64,000 nucleotides of DNA from Neoarius graeffei. Taxonomy: Eukaryota; Chordata; Actinopteri; Siluriformes; Ariidae. Position numbers and translations under genes: made by a program. The stretch covers positions 39,561,198-39,625,197 of the forward strand of contig NC_083577.1 in NCBI RefSeq assembly GCF_027579695.1, read 5' to 3'. Positions 1 through 11,734 of this stretch are shown here, piece after piece (position 1 is the first letter of the stretch; each line of letters opens with the position of its first letter). Under the pieces are notes generated by a model. The model saw only the letters and a program-made list of their open reading frames with translations. It ran no database searches and was not told the origin of the DNA.

Positions 1-28
1 GCGGGGCTTGTTGAGCAATGAACAAGCT

Positions 29-993
29 TTGGCTACATCCACATGACAACGGCAACGAGATGTTATTTAAAAATATATCGCGTCCAAATGGGCAACGATC
101 AGTAAAATATCAGGTCCATATGGCAACACAATGTTTGCTGAAAACGATGCAATACACATGCCACACCTCTAGGGGCGCTGTAAGACTGTCCCTTCGGAGA
201 CACCAGAACAATAGAAGCAGTAAGGACGCATGCGCATAAACTATTATGCGCGAGACTTCATATTAGCCACAAAGTCAGGAAAATCTGTTCGTAAAATTAC
301 ATTATAATGACCAAATACAATGAAAAGTATTTTTCCAGTCTCACCTGTGAAAGGTAATCCCATGTGATCTCGTTTGGACGGCAAACCTGTTGGTACAGTT
401 AAACGCAGCTAATCTTTATTCTCCGCTTTGACCTCTCCAATATGGTGGCGAGGATGACGCATGATTCTACGCAGAAGGCGGCGTCTTTAATGGTCCGGAA
501 TAAATTGAATGCTACACGTTGATGGATTAATTTGCTCTTCTACGCCCTTTTTGAGGAATGTATTGTAGGACTAAAACCAACAGCTGAAGAGGTGAGATCG
601 CTCCTTTTTTTCCCTATTTTTGCTGGCGGGATTGACTCTCACTCTCTCTCTCACTTTGCACCATTACACAATAAATATTTACAGTGAAAATATTTTGTAA
701 GCGCGTTTCATGAACCAAGTTATAGGATTTGTTGACAACTCACATCGAGTTCATTACATTTCTACCCGGCGTGAAGCACTCACAGTCATGTGGTTGTGAC
801 ATCGTAAACAAATCCGTTCTATTCATCCAGACGACTTCGCAACGGCAACGTTGCCAGATCTTTCCACTCTGGAACCCGTTCTCAAAAAGATTGCGTTTTG
901 GGCACCCAAAACGCCGGTGCCGTGTGGACGCCAGGCCTAAATGATAAGCATTTGTATCGGAGTCACCTGAATCCGTTGCCGTGTGGACAGGGC
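29..993. mobile_element. hAT-like nonautonomous element (relic)
   Basis: The right part ends in a GTGTGGACAGGGCC-type terminus, with CCGTTGCCGTGTGGAC just inside it. The left part near position 30 has a matching inverted, diverged copy (CATGACAACGGCAACG). Inverted ends of this GTCCACACGGCAACGG kind are common in fish hAT-family MITEs. No transposase frame is seen inside. The ends are approximate and I could not identify a clean 8-bp duplication. Confidence 0.4.
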
Positions 994-1091
994 CTTTATC
1001 TGTAGCCTATTAACTAAAACAGGTCAGTCAAGCAGTAACGTTATTCCAACACAGTAGCAGAGACGCTTTCATAAAGGCAGCTACAGCCACC

Positions 1092-1212
1092 GGTAAATGG
1101 TGCAGTTGGAGTCTTGTTCTCAGACTCGACTCGAAATTTTCTTTAATGACTTGGACTTGACTCAGGCTTGAACACTGGGGACTTGAGGTTTAGTGACTCG
1201 ACTACAACACTG
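1092..1212 (-). mobile_element. Fragment of the CAGTGTTGTAGT hAT-like family
   Basis: This piece is the reverse complement of one end of the element seen complete at 60627-61108. It has CTCGAGTCC-like and GACTCGACTC-like words, and the terminus reads GACTCGACTACAACACTG. Only one end is present, so it is a truncated copy. It lies in DOP1B intron 4, beyond the last DOP1B exon in the window. Confidence 0.55.
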
Positions 1213-1279
1213 TGATAAATATTGTACATACTATACAGGTTTCATAAATTACTACGATTTTTATTAACAACACACTCAC

Positions 1280-1469
1280 AGCTAGTCTGTGGTCATTGCC
1301 CAGCATATATTTCTGCTCACGGCTGGTGGCCATGCGGTCAAAGTGCGTGACGATGAAGAGTGAAGCAGGGAGCCGCACAAGCGGGGAGACCAGTGCTGAG
1401 CCCCACAGCGCCCCATAAAACACTGACTGGCCCATCAGCAGGGACAACTTCAACAGCAGCGCATCGGTC
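1280..1469 (-). CDS. dop1b: DOP1B coding exon 4
   Basis: The acceptor is CTCTCTGTCTCAG, followed by one base that completes an Arg codon, then [38 protein letters not shown] and [14 protein letters not shown]. The donor is GTGAGT at 1279-1274, and the exon ends in phase 0. The next exon is outside the window. Confidence 0.92.
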
Positions 1470-4400
1470 CTGAGACAGAGAGGAGAGAGAGTCATACAAA
1501 ATCCAGGACTGAAGGAAAGTTAGTTGTGAGCTATATTCACGCTAGTCGTTTTGCATAGTGAGCTTTTTGGTAAACAATTTAAATATGTTTTCATCGTTTT
1601 AGATTTCTCAGCATTTACCGTGTCTGTATGCACCCAAGTATAGCACAGGCGCATGCAAATAAATGTTATGGAGCTTCCAAAAATAATGAAATTAAATGTT
1701 CCTATGTTTAAAAAAAAGCTATAAAGAGCAATAAATGAAACAGTAAATATTTAGTGTGATGATGCTTAAACAAAAATTTAGTCTTGGGTACAATGAGTGC
1801 AGTTTTATAAGGAAATGAGCTGTAGGTTTTACTGAGCATCTTACAGAACCAGCCACAGTTCTTCTGGACACTTGCATCTTATTTATAAGCACCCAGCATA
1901 GAATTTCCATTCTAATAGTCTTATTGGGACTTCTGGGATTACGTGTGAAATATTTGGAGGTTTAGGAAAACAGTGTCTTTAAGCATTCCTCCAAAGGGTG
2001 AAAACTGAAACAGGCCATTACATTTTAGCTTCTCAGATTCACAGACACTGTAGCTGACCATGCAACTCCTGACATGTACCTGTCGTAGACTTCCAGGCCC
2101 TCCTCCAAGCCAGGCAGCAGGCCCATGATGAAGGCCTGCAGGCTTGGCAGCAGAGCTTTCTGCAGGGGCAGGAAATAGCGCTCATATAGGGCCAGCAAAG
2201 CCATTTTCACCGACATTGCTGCATGGCCGAGCAGGGGGAACAATCCTGAGCTGCACACAAACACAGTTTTTTTTTTCCTATGATGGTACAGCACAATCCA
2301 CAAACATTTGATCCATTCAAACCACCAACAAAAAACAATGCAAGATTACATTTGTTTTTCATCCCAAAAGCTTGACTTCATTTACACTATTACAAGGAAA
2401 AACCCAACAATTGTAGACCAAAAGAGCTTTCCCCAGCTCCTCTAGTAAACGCTTACAAGCACACGGTCCTTTACTCTGCCTGTATTTATTTACACCCACC
2501 TGTAGATAAATAGATCTTTTGCCAGCCATTTTGTGCCAATGATTTTGAAGATAATCTCATAAGTCTCTAGCGCTTTGAGGTGGACGCCGCTGGGCAGAGC
2601 CGGGTGCAGGCACTGAGCCAATCTCTTTCCAATGATCAGCCGCCTCGGCAACAGAGAGTATTTCAGATTACTCTGGAGGGCCTAATATAAAAGATGAGGG
2701 ATGGACAGAACAAGTGAAAGATAGAAAAAAAAATTGAATGACCTTTCAAGCCCAACACTCTTCAGCAACCAACATTAGATGCTACAATGAGAAGACAACT
2801 ATATGAAGAACGATACCAGCACAGTTTTGTAGGTTGTACTTGTGTTTCTTAACCGGGTAAACACAATCAATAAGCAAGTCATAAGAACGTGCGAAAGACA
2901 AAAAGAAAGAAAACATTTCAGGAGGAGGAAACCTAACTGGAGGTTTCGGGTTGTTTCCTACACTTGTGCTGAGCCACTTAAGTGAGAAAATGTGGGTTCT
3001 TTCAGAACAAGGGCATTACTAAAGAAGTGTGAAGGTGACCTGTAGTTTGTGGACTTTCACTTCTCTGTATTAGCTGACTAAGTTAAGCAAACTTCCTTTT
3101 GCAGAAGGACTGTAAACCAACACCACAGCAGAACAGTCAGAAACAAACTCATTGTTCATACAGGGAACTGAAATGGCACTCAACATAATAGTCTTGTGTT
3201 CTCTTGCTCACAATTTAACACAACCTTAAATACTCCAACAAGGAAGTCTGTAAATTCAAACCTCTCAGCACCTGACCACTTCATGTGCTTCTATTTGGAT
3301 CATCTCCTCATATGATTTTCACCACATAAGAGAGACAGATGCATTTACACTTGTACGGTGAGGATAAACATTCAAACCTGGAGTAAAATGTGGGTCTTGG
3401 GTGCATTTAGACCTTTATGTGGATAATCCTTATCCAGATATCATCTTGATACTTAAGATGCATGAAACAACTAAGTGAAAATGGGGTCTTGCACAAGGTG
3501 GAATTTAAACAGAATCTCTACAAAATACCTTGACAAGTGGACTAGTTTTTAAAAGACAAAAAAAAAAAAAAAAAAGATACAAGAATGAACTGCTTCCAAT
3601 AATACTGCAATATGGGTAACGCTCGTAATTCATGCTTACCAAATCATAACTTTCTATCCATGACAGTTGCAGTCAGAAGTTTACCGACACCCATCATGGA
3701 TGTGATCATAGTAATATTGGGCTGTCAATGTTTTCTTTGAACTGTTCTTTTTCTCTGGCAGAATAATTGTACAAAATACAACTTCAACAGAAGGAAAAAA
3801 AAAATTTGGTACACAAATTAATTAATTTTGGGCTTTCTAAAATCAATATAAAAAAGGTCAAAATTATACATAAAGTGGTGCTGAAACTTCCAAAAATGTC
3901 TTAACTTGCCAAGGCCTCTTCACATCCTGTTAGTGAACTTGCCGGTAGCTTCTCTATGCAAACATAAAAGAGGGTTTGTTTGACAAGAACAAGTTACTGG
4001 GAGGTGTAACCACTCTGCCAAGGTCTGGAAGAAGACCCAAATGGTCACCTTCAGCCGAGAGGAAATTGGTTTAGATGATCAGCAACAACCCAAGAACCAT
4101 CAAGGCACAGGTCTGCCATGAACTGGAGGTTATTAGAACACCAGTGTCACTCTTCAGTCAAGTGGGCTTTAAATGAAAAGGCTGCCATCCATGAAGGACA
4201 CCCTTGCTCCAAATCTGACACCTTCAAGTTCGACTAAAAAGTTTGCAGCTGACCACATGGACCAAGAAAAAAAGTCTTCTGGTCAAATGGTCAAAGATTG
4301 AGTTGTTTGACCACAACAACCAGAGGTAAAGGTTAGACATTCAACTCTAAAAACACTGTACCAACTGTCAAGCAACTTTTTATGCATGGTTAAACTAAAG

Positions 4401-7400
4401 TAGATGGAATAATTAAGGTCTACCTCAGAATTTTTCCAGCATAACCTCAATCCATTAGCGAGACGGTTGACACTTGGACACTATTGCGTGTTCCAACAGG
4501 ACAATGACCCCAAAACACAAAGCTGGTTGTGGAGTGGATAGAGCAGATGAACATTAAGCATTTGGAATGGTCTTCCAAAAAGTGCTGACCTTAAATTTAT
4601 TGAAAATAAATGGACTGTGCTTAAGTCAGGTCCCTGCCAGGAAAATCAAATTTAATTTAAACTCTATTAATTCCACCAAGAAGAAGAGTGGTCAAATATC
4701 CAATGAGAATTCTGCCAGAACCTTGTTGATGGTTACCAAAAAGTGTCTGGTCAAGGTGAAATGATAAGGGACCATTAACAATATTAGGTTTCTACAATCA
4801 AACTTCCCCAGAAGAAAACAGTTAAAGAAATCATTGAATGCCCAATACTGCTATGATTATAGTTGCCACCCTGTATTTGAACAGGAAATGCTGCATCCTG
4901 TATTAAAATCAATACAGGATGCAATTTGCCCCGTATTTTTGGACACATCATTTCATAGTGCTAAAAACATACTATCAAGTAAAATATCAAACCTACAAGT
5001 GTTTAATTTTAGTGGGGAGCTCTTGACCGACAAGCTCTGTGTGCTGTGTGAAACTGCATGTCACGTGAGGTCAGCATCAGCAGTTGCCTTGTGCAGTAAA
5101 ACGTAGCAGTAGTGCCTCAGTTGCAGCTTTAAAATGATGTCTGCAAGTTCACCCGTGAAATGTAGGAGGCTATCAAGATATAGAGCTGAATGGGAGACAG
5201 AGTACCAGTGGGTCAGCTCTGTCCCTGGCAAGGAATACAAGGCCAACTGTACAGTTGGCCGTCGAGCTTTTTCAGGAGCAAATGGAGGGGTGTGTGACCT
5301 TAAGCAGCACGCTGCAGGTGCTACCCATGTCCGAACAGCTAAAGAGTGGACTCGCCCAATTCCTTATACAACCCCGATTCCAAAAATGTTGGGACAAAAG
5401 TATAAATTGTAAATAAAAACGGAATGCAATAATTTACAAATCTCAAAAACTGATATTGTATTCACAATAGAACAGACAACATATCAAAATGTTGAAAGTG
5501 AGAGATTTTGAAATTTCATGCCAAATATTGGCTCATTTGAGATTTCATTACATCATCTCAAAAAAGTTGGGACAGGGGCAATAAGAGGCTGGAAAAGTTA
5601 AAGGTACAAAAAAGGAACAGCTGGAGGACCAAATTGCAACTCATTAGGTCAATTGGCAATAGATCATTAACATGACTGGGTATAAAAAGAGCATCTTGGA
5701 ATGGCAGCGACTCTCAGAAGTAAAGATGGGAAGAGGATCACCAATCCCCCTAATTCTGCGCCGACAAATAGTGGAGCGATATCAGAAAGGAGTTCGACAG
5801 TGTAAAATTGCAGAGAGTTTGAACATATCATCATCTACAGTGCATAATATCATCAAAAGATTCAGAGAATCTGGAAGAATCTGTGCGTAAGGGTCAAGGC
5901 CGGAAAACCATACTGGGTGCCCGTGATCTTCGGGCCCTTAGACGGCATTGCATCACATACAGGCATGCTTCTGTACTGGAAATCACAAAATGGGCTCAGG
6001 AATATTTCCAGAGAACATTATCTGTGAACACAATTCACCGTGCCATCCACCGTTGCCAGCTAAAACTCTATAGTTCAAAGAAGAAGCCGTATCTAAACAT
6101 GATCCAGAAGCGCAGACGTCTTCTCTGGGCCAAGGCTCATTTAAAATGGACTGTGGCAAAGTGGAAAACTGTTCTGTGGCCAGACGAATCAAAATTTGAA
6201 GTTCTTTATGGAAATCAGGGACGCCGTGTCATTCGGACTAAAGAGGAGAAGGACGACCCAAGTTATCATCAGCGCTCAGTTCAGAAGCCTGCACCTCTGA
6301 TGGTATGGGGTTGCATTAGTGCGTGTGGCATGGGCAGCTTACACATCTGGAAAGACATCATCAATGCTGAAAGGTATATCCAGGTTCTAGAGCAACATAT
6401 GCTCCCATCCAGACGACGTCTCTTTCAGGGAAGACCTTGCATTTTCCAACATGACAATGCCAAACCACATACTGCATCAATTACAGCATCATGGCTGCGT
6501 AGAAGAAGGGTCCGGGTACTGAACTGGCCAGCCTGCAGTCCAGATCTTTCACCCATAGAAAACATTTGGCGCATCATAAAACAGAAGATACGACAAAAAA
6601 GACCCAAGACAGTTGAGCAACTCGAATCCTACATTAGACAAGAATGGGTTAACATTCCTATCCCTAAACTTGAGCAACTTGTCTCCTCAGTCCCCAGACG
6701 TTTACAGACTGTTGTAAAGAGAAAAGGGGATGTCTCACAGTGGTAAACATGGCCTTGTCCCAACTTTGAGATGTGTTGTCATGAAATTTAAAGTCACCTA
6801 ATTTTTCTCTTTAAATGATACATTTTCTCAGTTTAAACATTTGATATGTCATCCATGTTCTATTCTGAATAAAATATGGAATTTTGAAACTTCCACATCA
6901 TTGCATTCCGTTTTTATTTACAATTTGTACTTTGTCCCAACTTTTTTTGGAATCGGGGTAGTATCTTACACTTCCCCTGAAACTAACATGGTATATTGTT
7001 TCGTAATTATATTGCCAATCATAGCCTATATTTTCCCCTACGGTACCCATTCTTATACATTATCCAACATAAGTAGCTTTGCAATAATCAGTAAATTAAT
7101 CATGTCCCCATTCCATGCACTCTCATAAGGTTAGGATAGTCATTATTGTATTATTACTCTCAATTTTGATTACACACATTTACTCTTCCTCTGAAGTGTG
7201 ATTAAAATATACACATACGAACAGAGTTGCAGTGGGAAGTTTACATACAGTCATCATGGATAAGGTGGTCATGGTAATATTGGGCTTTCAATGATTCTTT
7301 GAATTTTTTTTTTTTTTTTAACTGGGGCAGAATGATTGTACAACATGCATCTTGAATAGAAAAACCCAAGAATTAATAAATACGATACATGTGAATATGA

Positions 7401-8279
7401 CAATCTACAATTTAACACATCTAAACCTTAGTCTACTCTGCATTATCCATAAACATGATGAAAATTAATGTGTTTTTCTAGTTCAGGAAAAAAAAAAAAA
7501 AGGGGATCAAACTATCTTCTAGTATTGAACAGCCAAGTCCATACATATTTTAAATCTAATTAATGATTAATTTTCAGGTAACTGCTGCAGAGTTGACATG
7601 TATACCACACTGTTAAGCACAACCTGAGCTTGAACAGCGCCAATTGTGCACAGAAGCCGAGCCAGAAAATCTTTCAATACTCAAAAATTGCCAAGAAAAT
7701 TTCTTGTAGGAGAACAAAATCAGAGGCATTAGTAAAATGTGTCCTTGCACCAATAGGCAGTGGAGGATGTGGTGAAAATTTACATCAGAAAGACCTCTCA
7801 CTTTTTCGGGTTGGGGTTGTCCCTTATTTCTCCACACAGAAGTTGGCAACCCTAGCTATGACATTCATGTTCATGATGGAGTGTAAACTTCTGACCACAA
7901 CCATATACACAGGACATGCACAATTTTTTTTACAGGAGAAATTACATTTTAAAAAGGGACAAGACAGTCTTTTATGGATGCTGCAAATCACTGCAAGTCT
8001 GGACAGTTGCCACTTCTGCAGTAATAATTAAAGGAGTGGTTCATTCCAAAATACGTGTTGGTAACATGCTAATCATTATTCACAAATGTGGACAAGAAAC
8101 CAAGTGAAGTTCACTTCTACCTTTAACATTTGACTAACCTTATTGAGTTTTCCAAGACAAGAGATGAGGTCAGCCCATTCACTGGAAGACTCGAAATTGC
8201 GTAACGCCTTCTCAATGACAGCTGCATAACTACGGTAACGGTAGTCATTCTGGAGTTCTGCCTCCTCGGGGTCCATCAT
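1280..8279 (-). CDS. dop1b: DOP1B (DOPEY2), N-terminal part, four coding exons; continues off the left edge
   Basis: DOP1-family proteins are large leucine-zipper-like proteins. They act with MON2 in endosome-Golgi traffic and link membranes to kinesin. The four minus-strand exons (8279-8139, 2681-2500, 2250-2080, 1469-1280) join in phase. The joined start has [64 protein letters not shown] and [19 protein letters not shown]. This is the Dopey N-terminal domain, and it is closer to DOP1B (MDPEE start, LLPRRL, KWLAKDL) than to DOP1A. All splice sites are GT-AG. The rest of the protein, well over 2000 residues in the family, lies outside the window. Intron 1 (2682-8138) is full of Tc1 debris. 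Orthology is by recall of the family, not by search. Confidence 0.93.
2080..2250 (-). CDS. dop1b: DOP1B coding exon 3
   Basis: The acceptor is TGTTTGTGTGCAG. The exon encodes [33 protein letters not shown] and [14 protein letters not shown]. The donor is GTACAT. It enters after two bases of a Ser codon and leaves after two bases of an Arg codon, which matches its neighbours exactly. Confidence 0.93.
2500..2681 (-). CDS. dop1b: DOP1B coding exon 2
   Basis: The exon encodes [38 protein letters not shown] and [19 protein letters not shown], followed by FIY. The donor is GTGGGT and the acceptor ends TATTAG. It joins exon 1 in phase 0 (LGKLNK then ALQSN), as in vertebrate DOP1B. Confidence 0.93.
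2682..3663. other. DOP1B intron 1, left part; no feature recognised
   Basis: This is AT-rich intron sequence with a poly-A run near 3558-3575. I see no exon, no inverted ends and no known repeat. Confidence 0.5.
3664..4866 (+). mobile_element. Degenerate Tc1-like element (salmonid-type ends)
   Basis: The left end is CAGTTGCAGTCAGAAGTTTA, the usual terminus of the fish Tc1 group whose ends read cagttg-agtc-gaagttta. The inner part has the AATATTGGGCTGTCAATG subterminal block. A mirrored copy appears near 4830-4865, where it is truncated. Between them are scrambled transposase remains, for example a QQDN(D)PKTQ-like stretch near 4495-4520, with many stops. It is inactive. Confidence 0.7.
5134..5366 (+). 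pseudogene. BED-like zinc-finger N-terminus of a hAT-type transposase, broken
   Basis: The frame from 5134 encodes [12 protein letters not shown], then [11 protein letters not shown] and [11 protein letters not shown]. This layout (aromatic start, Cys pair, GG, then LKxHxxxxxH) is common at the N-terminus of fish hAT-like or BED-finger proteins. The second expected Cys is missing (TVGRR). The frame is cut by the Tc1 element that begins at 5369. The assignment rests on motif layout only. Confidence 0.4.
5369..6961 (+). mobile_element. Tc1-like transposon, copy 1 (CAACCCCGATTCC ends)
   Basis: The left terminus is CAACCCCGATTCC and the right terminus is its inverse with one change. Both are flanked by TA (5367-5368 and 6962-6963). 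The AAACGGAATGCAAT subterminal block is mirrored at both ends. Inside is a frameshifted transposase gene. The same family has a second copy with an intact gene at 33471-35076. Confidence 0.9.
5672..6746 (+). pseudogene. Tc1-like transposase, frameshifted
   Basis: Cut-and-paste transposase of the Tc1/mariner superfamily. The frame from 5672 gives the N-terminal helix-turn-helix part ([20 protein letters not shown]) and stops at 5890. The rest ([11 protein letters not shown] to KRKGDVSQW) is in the frame beginning at 5883. Compared with the intact copy at 34765-33689, two bases (a TC) are missing near 5881. The residue before the first catalytic Asp is also changed (WPDES in place of WSDES). 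The second Asp (QHDNAKPH) and the final Glu (SPIENIW) are kept. As it stands no full enzyme can be made. Confidence 0.9.
6964..7222. other. DOP1B intron 1, no feature recognised
   Basis: AT-rich sequence between two Tc1-type elements. I see no exon or repeat ends. Confidence 0.4.
7223..7905. mobile_element. Internally deleted Tc1-like element
   Basis: The left end has GTTGCAGTGGGAAGTTTACA with the AATATTGGGCTTTCAATG block. The right end near 7880-7905 has the inverse (GTGTAAACTTCTGACCACAA). The transposase is absent. The middle (about 7560-7850) does not look like Tc1 and may be other inserted DNA. The ends are approximate. Confidence 0.55.
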
Positions 8280-8313
8280 GCTTCAGTGTGGTCCTAACAT
8301 ACTCAGTGTGTGT
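8139..8313 (-). CDS. dop1b: DOP1B exon with start codon (coding exon 1, 8279-8139)
   Basis: Coding starts [18 protein letters not shown] and continues [21 protein letters not shown] to LGKLNK. The second Met (8276) matches the usual MDPEE start of DOP1B, so either Met may be used. A strong acceptor (CCTGTCTCTCTTGCTTCCTAG) lies just upstream, at 8314 and above. About 34 bases of 5' leader are therefore in this exon, and at least one more noncoding exon must lie further right. The donor is GTTAGT. Confidence 0.9.
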
Positions 8314-8569
8314 CTAGGAAGCAAGAGAGACAGGAATTACTTTATACAGTTATCAAAAGTTTACATACAGTGACATGAAATGTCATCTTGGACATGAATG
8401 TCATGGCAATATTTGGGGATTCAGTAATTTCTTTGAACTGTTCTTTTTCTGTGGCAGAATGACCTTACAACATGCATCTTCAATTTAAAACACACTAGAA
8501 TTTGGTGCACAAGTTTTATTTGGGTTTTCTGAAATCAACACGGTCAAAATTATATATACAGGGTCCAAA

Positions 8570-8575
8570 CCCCCC

Positions 8576-8606
<31 letters not shown>

Positions 8607-8607
8607 A
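8570..8607. repeat. Poly-C plus CA microsatellite
   Basis: About 23 C followed by a short CA run, inside the Tc1 relic. Confidence 0.95.
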
Positions 8608-9240
8608 GAGGATTATTAATTCAGAGGTGTTGAAACTTCCAAAAATGTCTCATCTTGCCAAGGCCTCTTAACTTCCTGTTCGTGATCATGATTGATTACA
8701 GCTGGTGGCTTCTCTGTGCCTTCAGATCTGAGAAAGAGGATCGCAGATATACACAACTCCGGAATGTCTCTTGGAGCCATTTCTAAACAACTGCAAATTC
8801 CAAAATCAGTTCAAACAATTGCATGCAAGTTATTGTGAGGTGTAGGCACTTTGCCAAGCCACTTTGCTTCAAGAAAACCCAAACTGTCACCCTCAGGTGA
8901 AAGGAAATTGGTTTGGATGGTCAGGAACAACCTGGGAACCACCATGGCACAGCCCTGCCAGGAACTGTCTACAGTTCAAATCACCATGGACTAAGAGGCT
9001 GCTATCCAAGAAATAACCCCCTGCTCCACAATTAACACCTTCAAGCTTAAAGTTTAAAGCTGATCACACAGACAAAGAAAAAGCCTTCTGGAGGAAAGCT
9101 GTATGGTCAGATGAGACAAAGACTGAGTTGTTTGGCCACAATGACCACCACATACAGAAGGACACTGTACCAGCTGGGGGTGGTGGTAGGACATGCTCTG
9201 GGGCTGTTTTGCTGCCAGTGGAACTGGTTCATTGCACAAA

Positions 9241-9485
9241 GTCTACTGCTGTCAGACTGTATAACATCCACAACTTATACACACACACGACCTGTAATGT
9301 GCAATTTTTCCGAGCCTCTCAGTAAGGCAATTTTTTCTATACTTTTTCACGGTAGATGATGCAAATAGCCCTCTGTATTTAATCCTTCGTTTGTCTAATT
9401 TTTTATTTGTTATCTGTGACATTTTCTTGCTACTGTAAACACATGAATTTCCCTGATGTGGGATGAATAAAGTGAATCTAATCTA
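9241..9485 (+). mobile_element. Short 5'-truncated LINE 3' end
   Basis: It ends GATGTGGGATGAATAAAGTG and then an AATCTAATCTAA-type tail, the usual look of a fish LINE 3' end. It sits between two parts of a Tc1 transposase relic (LPVELVHCTK before it, MDGIMEDYLRILQ after it), so the insertion is younger than the Tc1 element. The LINE clade is not known. Confidence 0.5.
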
Positions 9486-9699
9486 AAATGGACGGAATAA
9501 TGGAGGACTACCTCAGAATTCTTCAGCATAAACCGTCAGAAACTTGACCGTGACTTGGGAGTTACAACAGGACAATGAACCCAAACACACATGGTTGTGG
9601 AGGATAAAGCAGGCGAACATTAAGCTTAAAACAAGTCCTGACTTCAACCCTATTGAAAATATATGGACCATGCTTATAAGTCAAGTCCATGCCAAGAGG

Positions 9700-9712
9700 A
9701 AAAAAAAAAAAA

Positions 9713-9746
<34 letters not shown>
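9700..9746. repeat. Poly-A and AT microsatellite
   Basis: An A run followed by about 15 AT units. It produces YIYIYI peptides in the frames that cross it. Confidence 0.95.
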
Positions 9747-9748
<2 letters not shown>

Positions 9749-10102
9749 TCTACAAATTCTACCATGAAGAGTCGTGAAACATCCAACCAGAATTCTGCCA
9801 GAAGCTTGTTCATGGTAAACAAATGTTTCATCAAGGTGAATCTTGTGAAGAGACATTTTACCCAAATATTAGGTGTGCTGTACGTATAATTTTGACCATG
9901 TGTTGATTTCAGAAAACCCAAAGAAAATTAAAACTTGTGCACCAAATTCTAGTGTTTTTTTTTAATTATTATTATTAAAATGTTATATATTCTGCCACAG
10001 AAAAACAGTTCAAAGAAATTACTGAAAGCCCAAATATTTCCATGGACATTCATATCCAAGATGGCATTCATGTCACTGTATGTAAACTTGACCACAACTG
10101 TA

Positions 10103-10594
10103 TAACTGAATTCATGATCTAAAAGGATAATGCAGTCTGCAATAGACACATTTTTAAAAGATCCAGTAAATGCAGTGAAGAGTGAGTGACCGAGAGATAA
10201 GTCTAGACAGTGAGAGAAATGTACACTTTCTGTATGTTGTACAAAGCACAATCATTTTATTCACCATATACATTTACATGTATTAGAAATTTTTCTTGGT
10301 GTTTGGTCACAACACGATCATCTCAGACAACAACACAAATCGTAACAAATATTGCACATAAAGAGAAAAATGGTAGACAATACAGTGAAGGTAGAAATAA
10401 CAGCTGGACTCAGTTCAGGGTGCATCAAGTGAAGTGGAAAGTTTATGATATATAAAATATTGAATACACCGTAGCATGGATTAATACCATTTAAAATAAC
10501 ATTTAACAGAAGAATATCATTCCATCTTTCCACGTGTATATGCACCGTTTTCAACTTTTGACCAGTGCTCAAAGGGCAACTCCAGTTAAAGCGA
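10103..10594. other. No feature recognised
   Basis: AT-rich sequence between two transposon-like units. I see no exon or paired ends. Confidence 0.4.
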
Positions 10595-10595
10595 G

Positions 10596-11734
10596 ACAGG
10601 CCTTTCGATTTCATAAAAATCGGTGAAATTTAGTTCCCTCTGAAATTTGGTCATTGTGATACATGTTTATTTCTGTAATATCTCTCAAAATATCAGACCA
10701 TTTTGTGGCTGGAAAGTTATTCAATTTGAGGGGATTTACTAGCAAATAATGTGCATGAAAATCACTCACTTCGCACAGTCAAGCAGACAGAGGAAGTCCG
10801 TGTGCGCATGCACAGGTTTGCTTTCTTTTGGGTTTTATGGCAGCTGGCATCCGGTGTTGCATTACTGCCATCTACAGGTTTACCTTAACCGTACACTGAG
10901 TTACATCATTCTGTCGCTAAAGAAACAGCTGATCACACCGAGGTGCTCGCTGACCGCCGATATTTATTAGTTTGGTCCTGTGTTTCCTTTCCTTCTCACT
11001 TTCCGTTACTGTAGTTGGGCTGTCACGTTTCATTCACACACTCACATCCTCCATTTTCCTCTCCCGTTTCAAATTTTTAATCGCACAATGCCTTGCGGGC
11101 GGCACGGTGGTGTAGCAGTTAGCGCTGTCGCCTCACAGCAAGAAGGTCTGGGTTCGAGCCCCGTGGCCGGCGAGGGCCTTTCTGTGTGGAGTTTGCATGT
11201 TCTCCCCGTGTCCGCATGGGTTTCCTCCGGGTGCTCCGGTTTCCCCCACAGTCCAAAGACATGCAGGTTAGGTTAACTGGTGACTCTAAATTGACCGTAG
11301 GTGTGAATGTGAATGGTTGTCTGTGTCCATGTATCAGCCCTGTGATGACCTGGCGACTTGTCCAGGGTGTACCCCGCCTTTCGCCCGTAGTCAGCTGGGA
11401 TAGGCTCCAGCTTGCCTGCGACCCTGTAGAACAGGATAAAGTGGCTAGAGATAATGAGATGAGAGGAGACAATGCCTTGCGCAAACAAGGGAAAGCCCAC
11501 CACATGATGCATGACGTAGTATCTTGAATTGTGTCATGGTGAAGCGGGGGCAGGGGGATATGAGAGGGAGGAAAAAAAAAAAATTTATTCTATTCCCCCC
11601 CCCAAAAAAAACCCCACACACACAAAATTGGAAGTCTGATTCAAATTCAGTAGCTTTCAGTCCACTAAAAAATAACTGGGTGTCAGGGAAAATTATTTTT
11701 ATGACCTACACTTGAAAAATTTGAAAGGCAGTCT
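10596..11734 (+). mobile_element. Unclassified inverted-end repeat family, copy A (carries a SINE)
   Basis: The left end is GGCCTTTCGATTTCAT and the right end is AAATTTGAAAGGCAGTCTA, forming inverted ends. The whole unit matches 54609-55408 in reverse, including blocks such as GGAGGCACATCTACAGG-like and AACAGCTGATCACACCGAGG. Copy A differs by a SINE at 11098-11468 and longer poly-A and C runs. I do not recognise the superfamily and see no transposase. Confidence 0.65.
11098..11468 (+). mobile_element. V-SINE-type SINE, full length
   Basis: It has a tRNA-like head (A box TGGTGTAGCAGTTAGCGC, B box GGTTCGAGCCC) and the conserved core GAGTTTGCATGTTCTCCCCG to ACAGTCCAAAGACATGCAG. The 3' part ends AGAACAGGATAAAGTGGCTA, then a GATGAG tail. 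A 13-bp duplication ACAATGCCTTGCG lies at 11085-11097 and 11469-11481. The related copy at 54609-55408 shows the same site empty. Confidence 0.95.

Larger units (their letters stand above)
8347..10100 (+). mobile_element. Degenerate Tc1-like element with a LINE-tail insertion
   Basis: The left terminus is CAGTTATCAAAAGTTTACAT and the right is its inverse (ACTTGACCACAACTG). Both are next to TA (8345-8346 and 10101-10102). Transposase relics are scattered through 8690-9700, for example EDYLRILQ-like and PDFNPIENIW, with stops and gaps. The block at 9241-9485 splits the transposase relic and is foreign. A poly-A and AT run lies at 9700-9746. Confidence 0.75.

Noticed and set aside
5369..6961. 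Host gene of two exons encoding a Tc1 transposase-like protein
   Set aside because: TA-flanked inverted ends show that it is a mobile element. The two frames are explained by a two-base loss relative to the intact copy, not by an intron.
9562..9921. 119-codon minus-strand frame with YIYIYI and FFFFF
   Set aside because: It crosses an AT/poly-A microsatellite inside a Tc1 relic.
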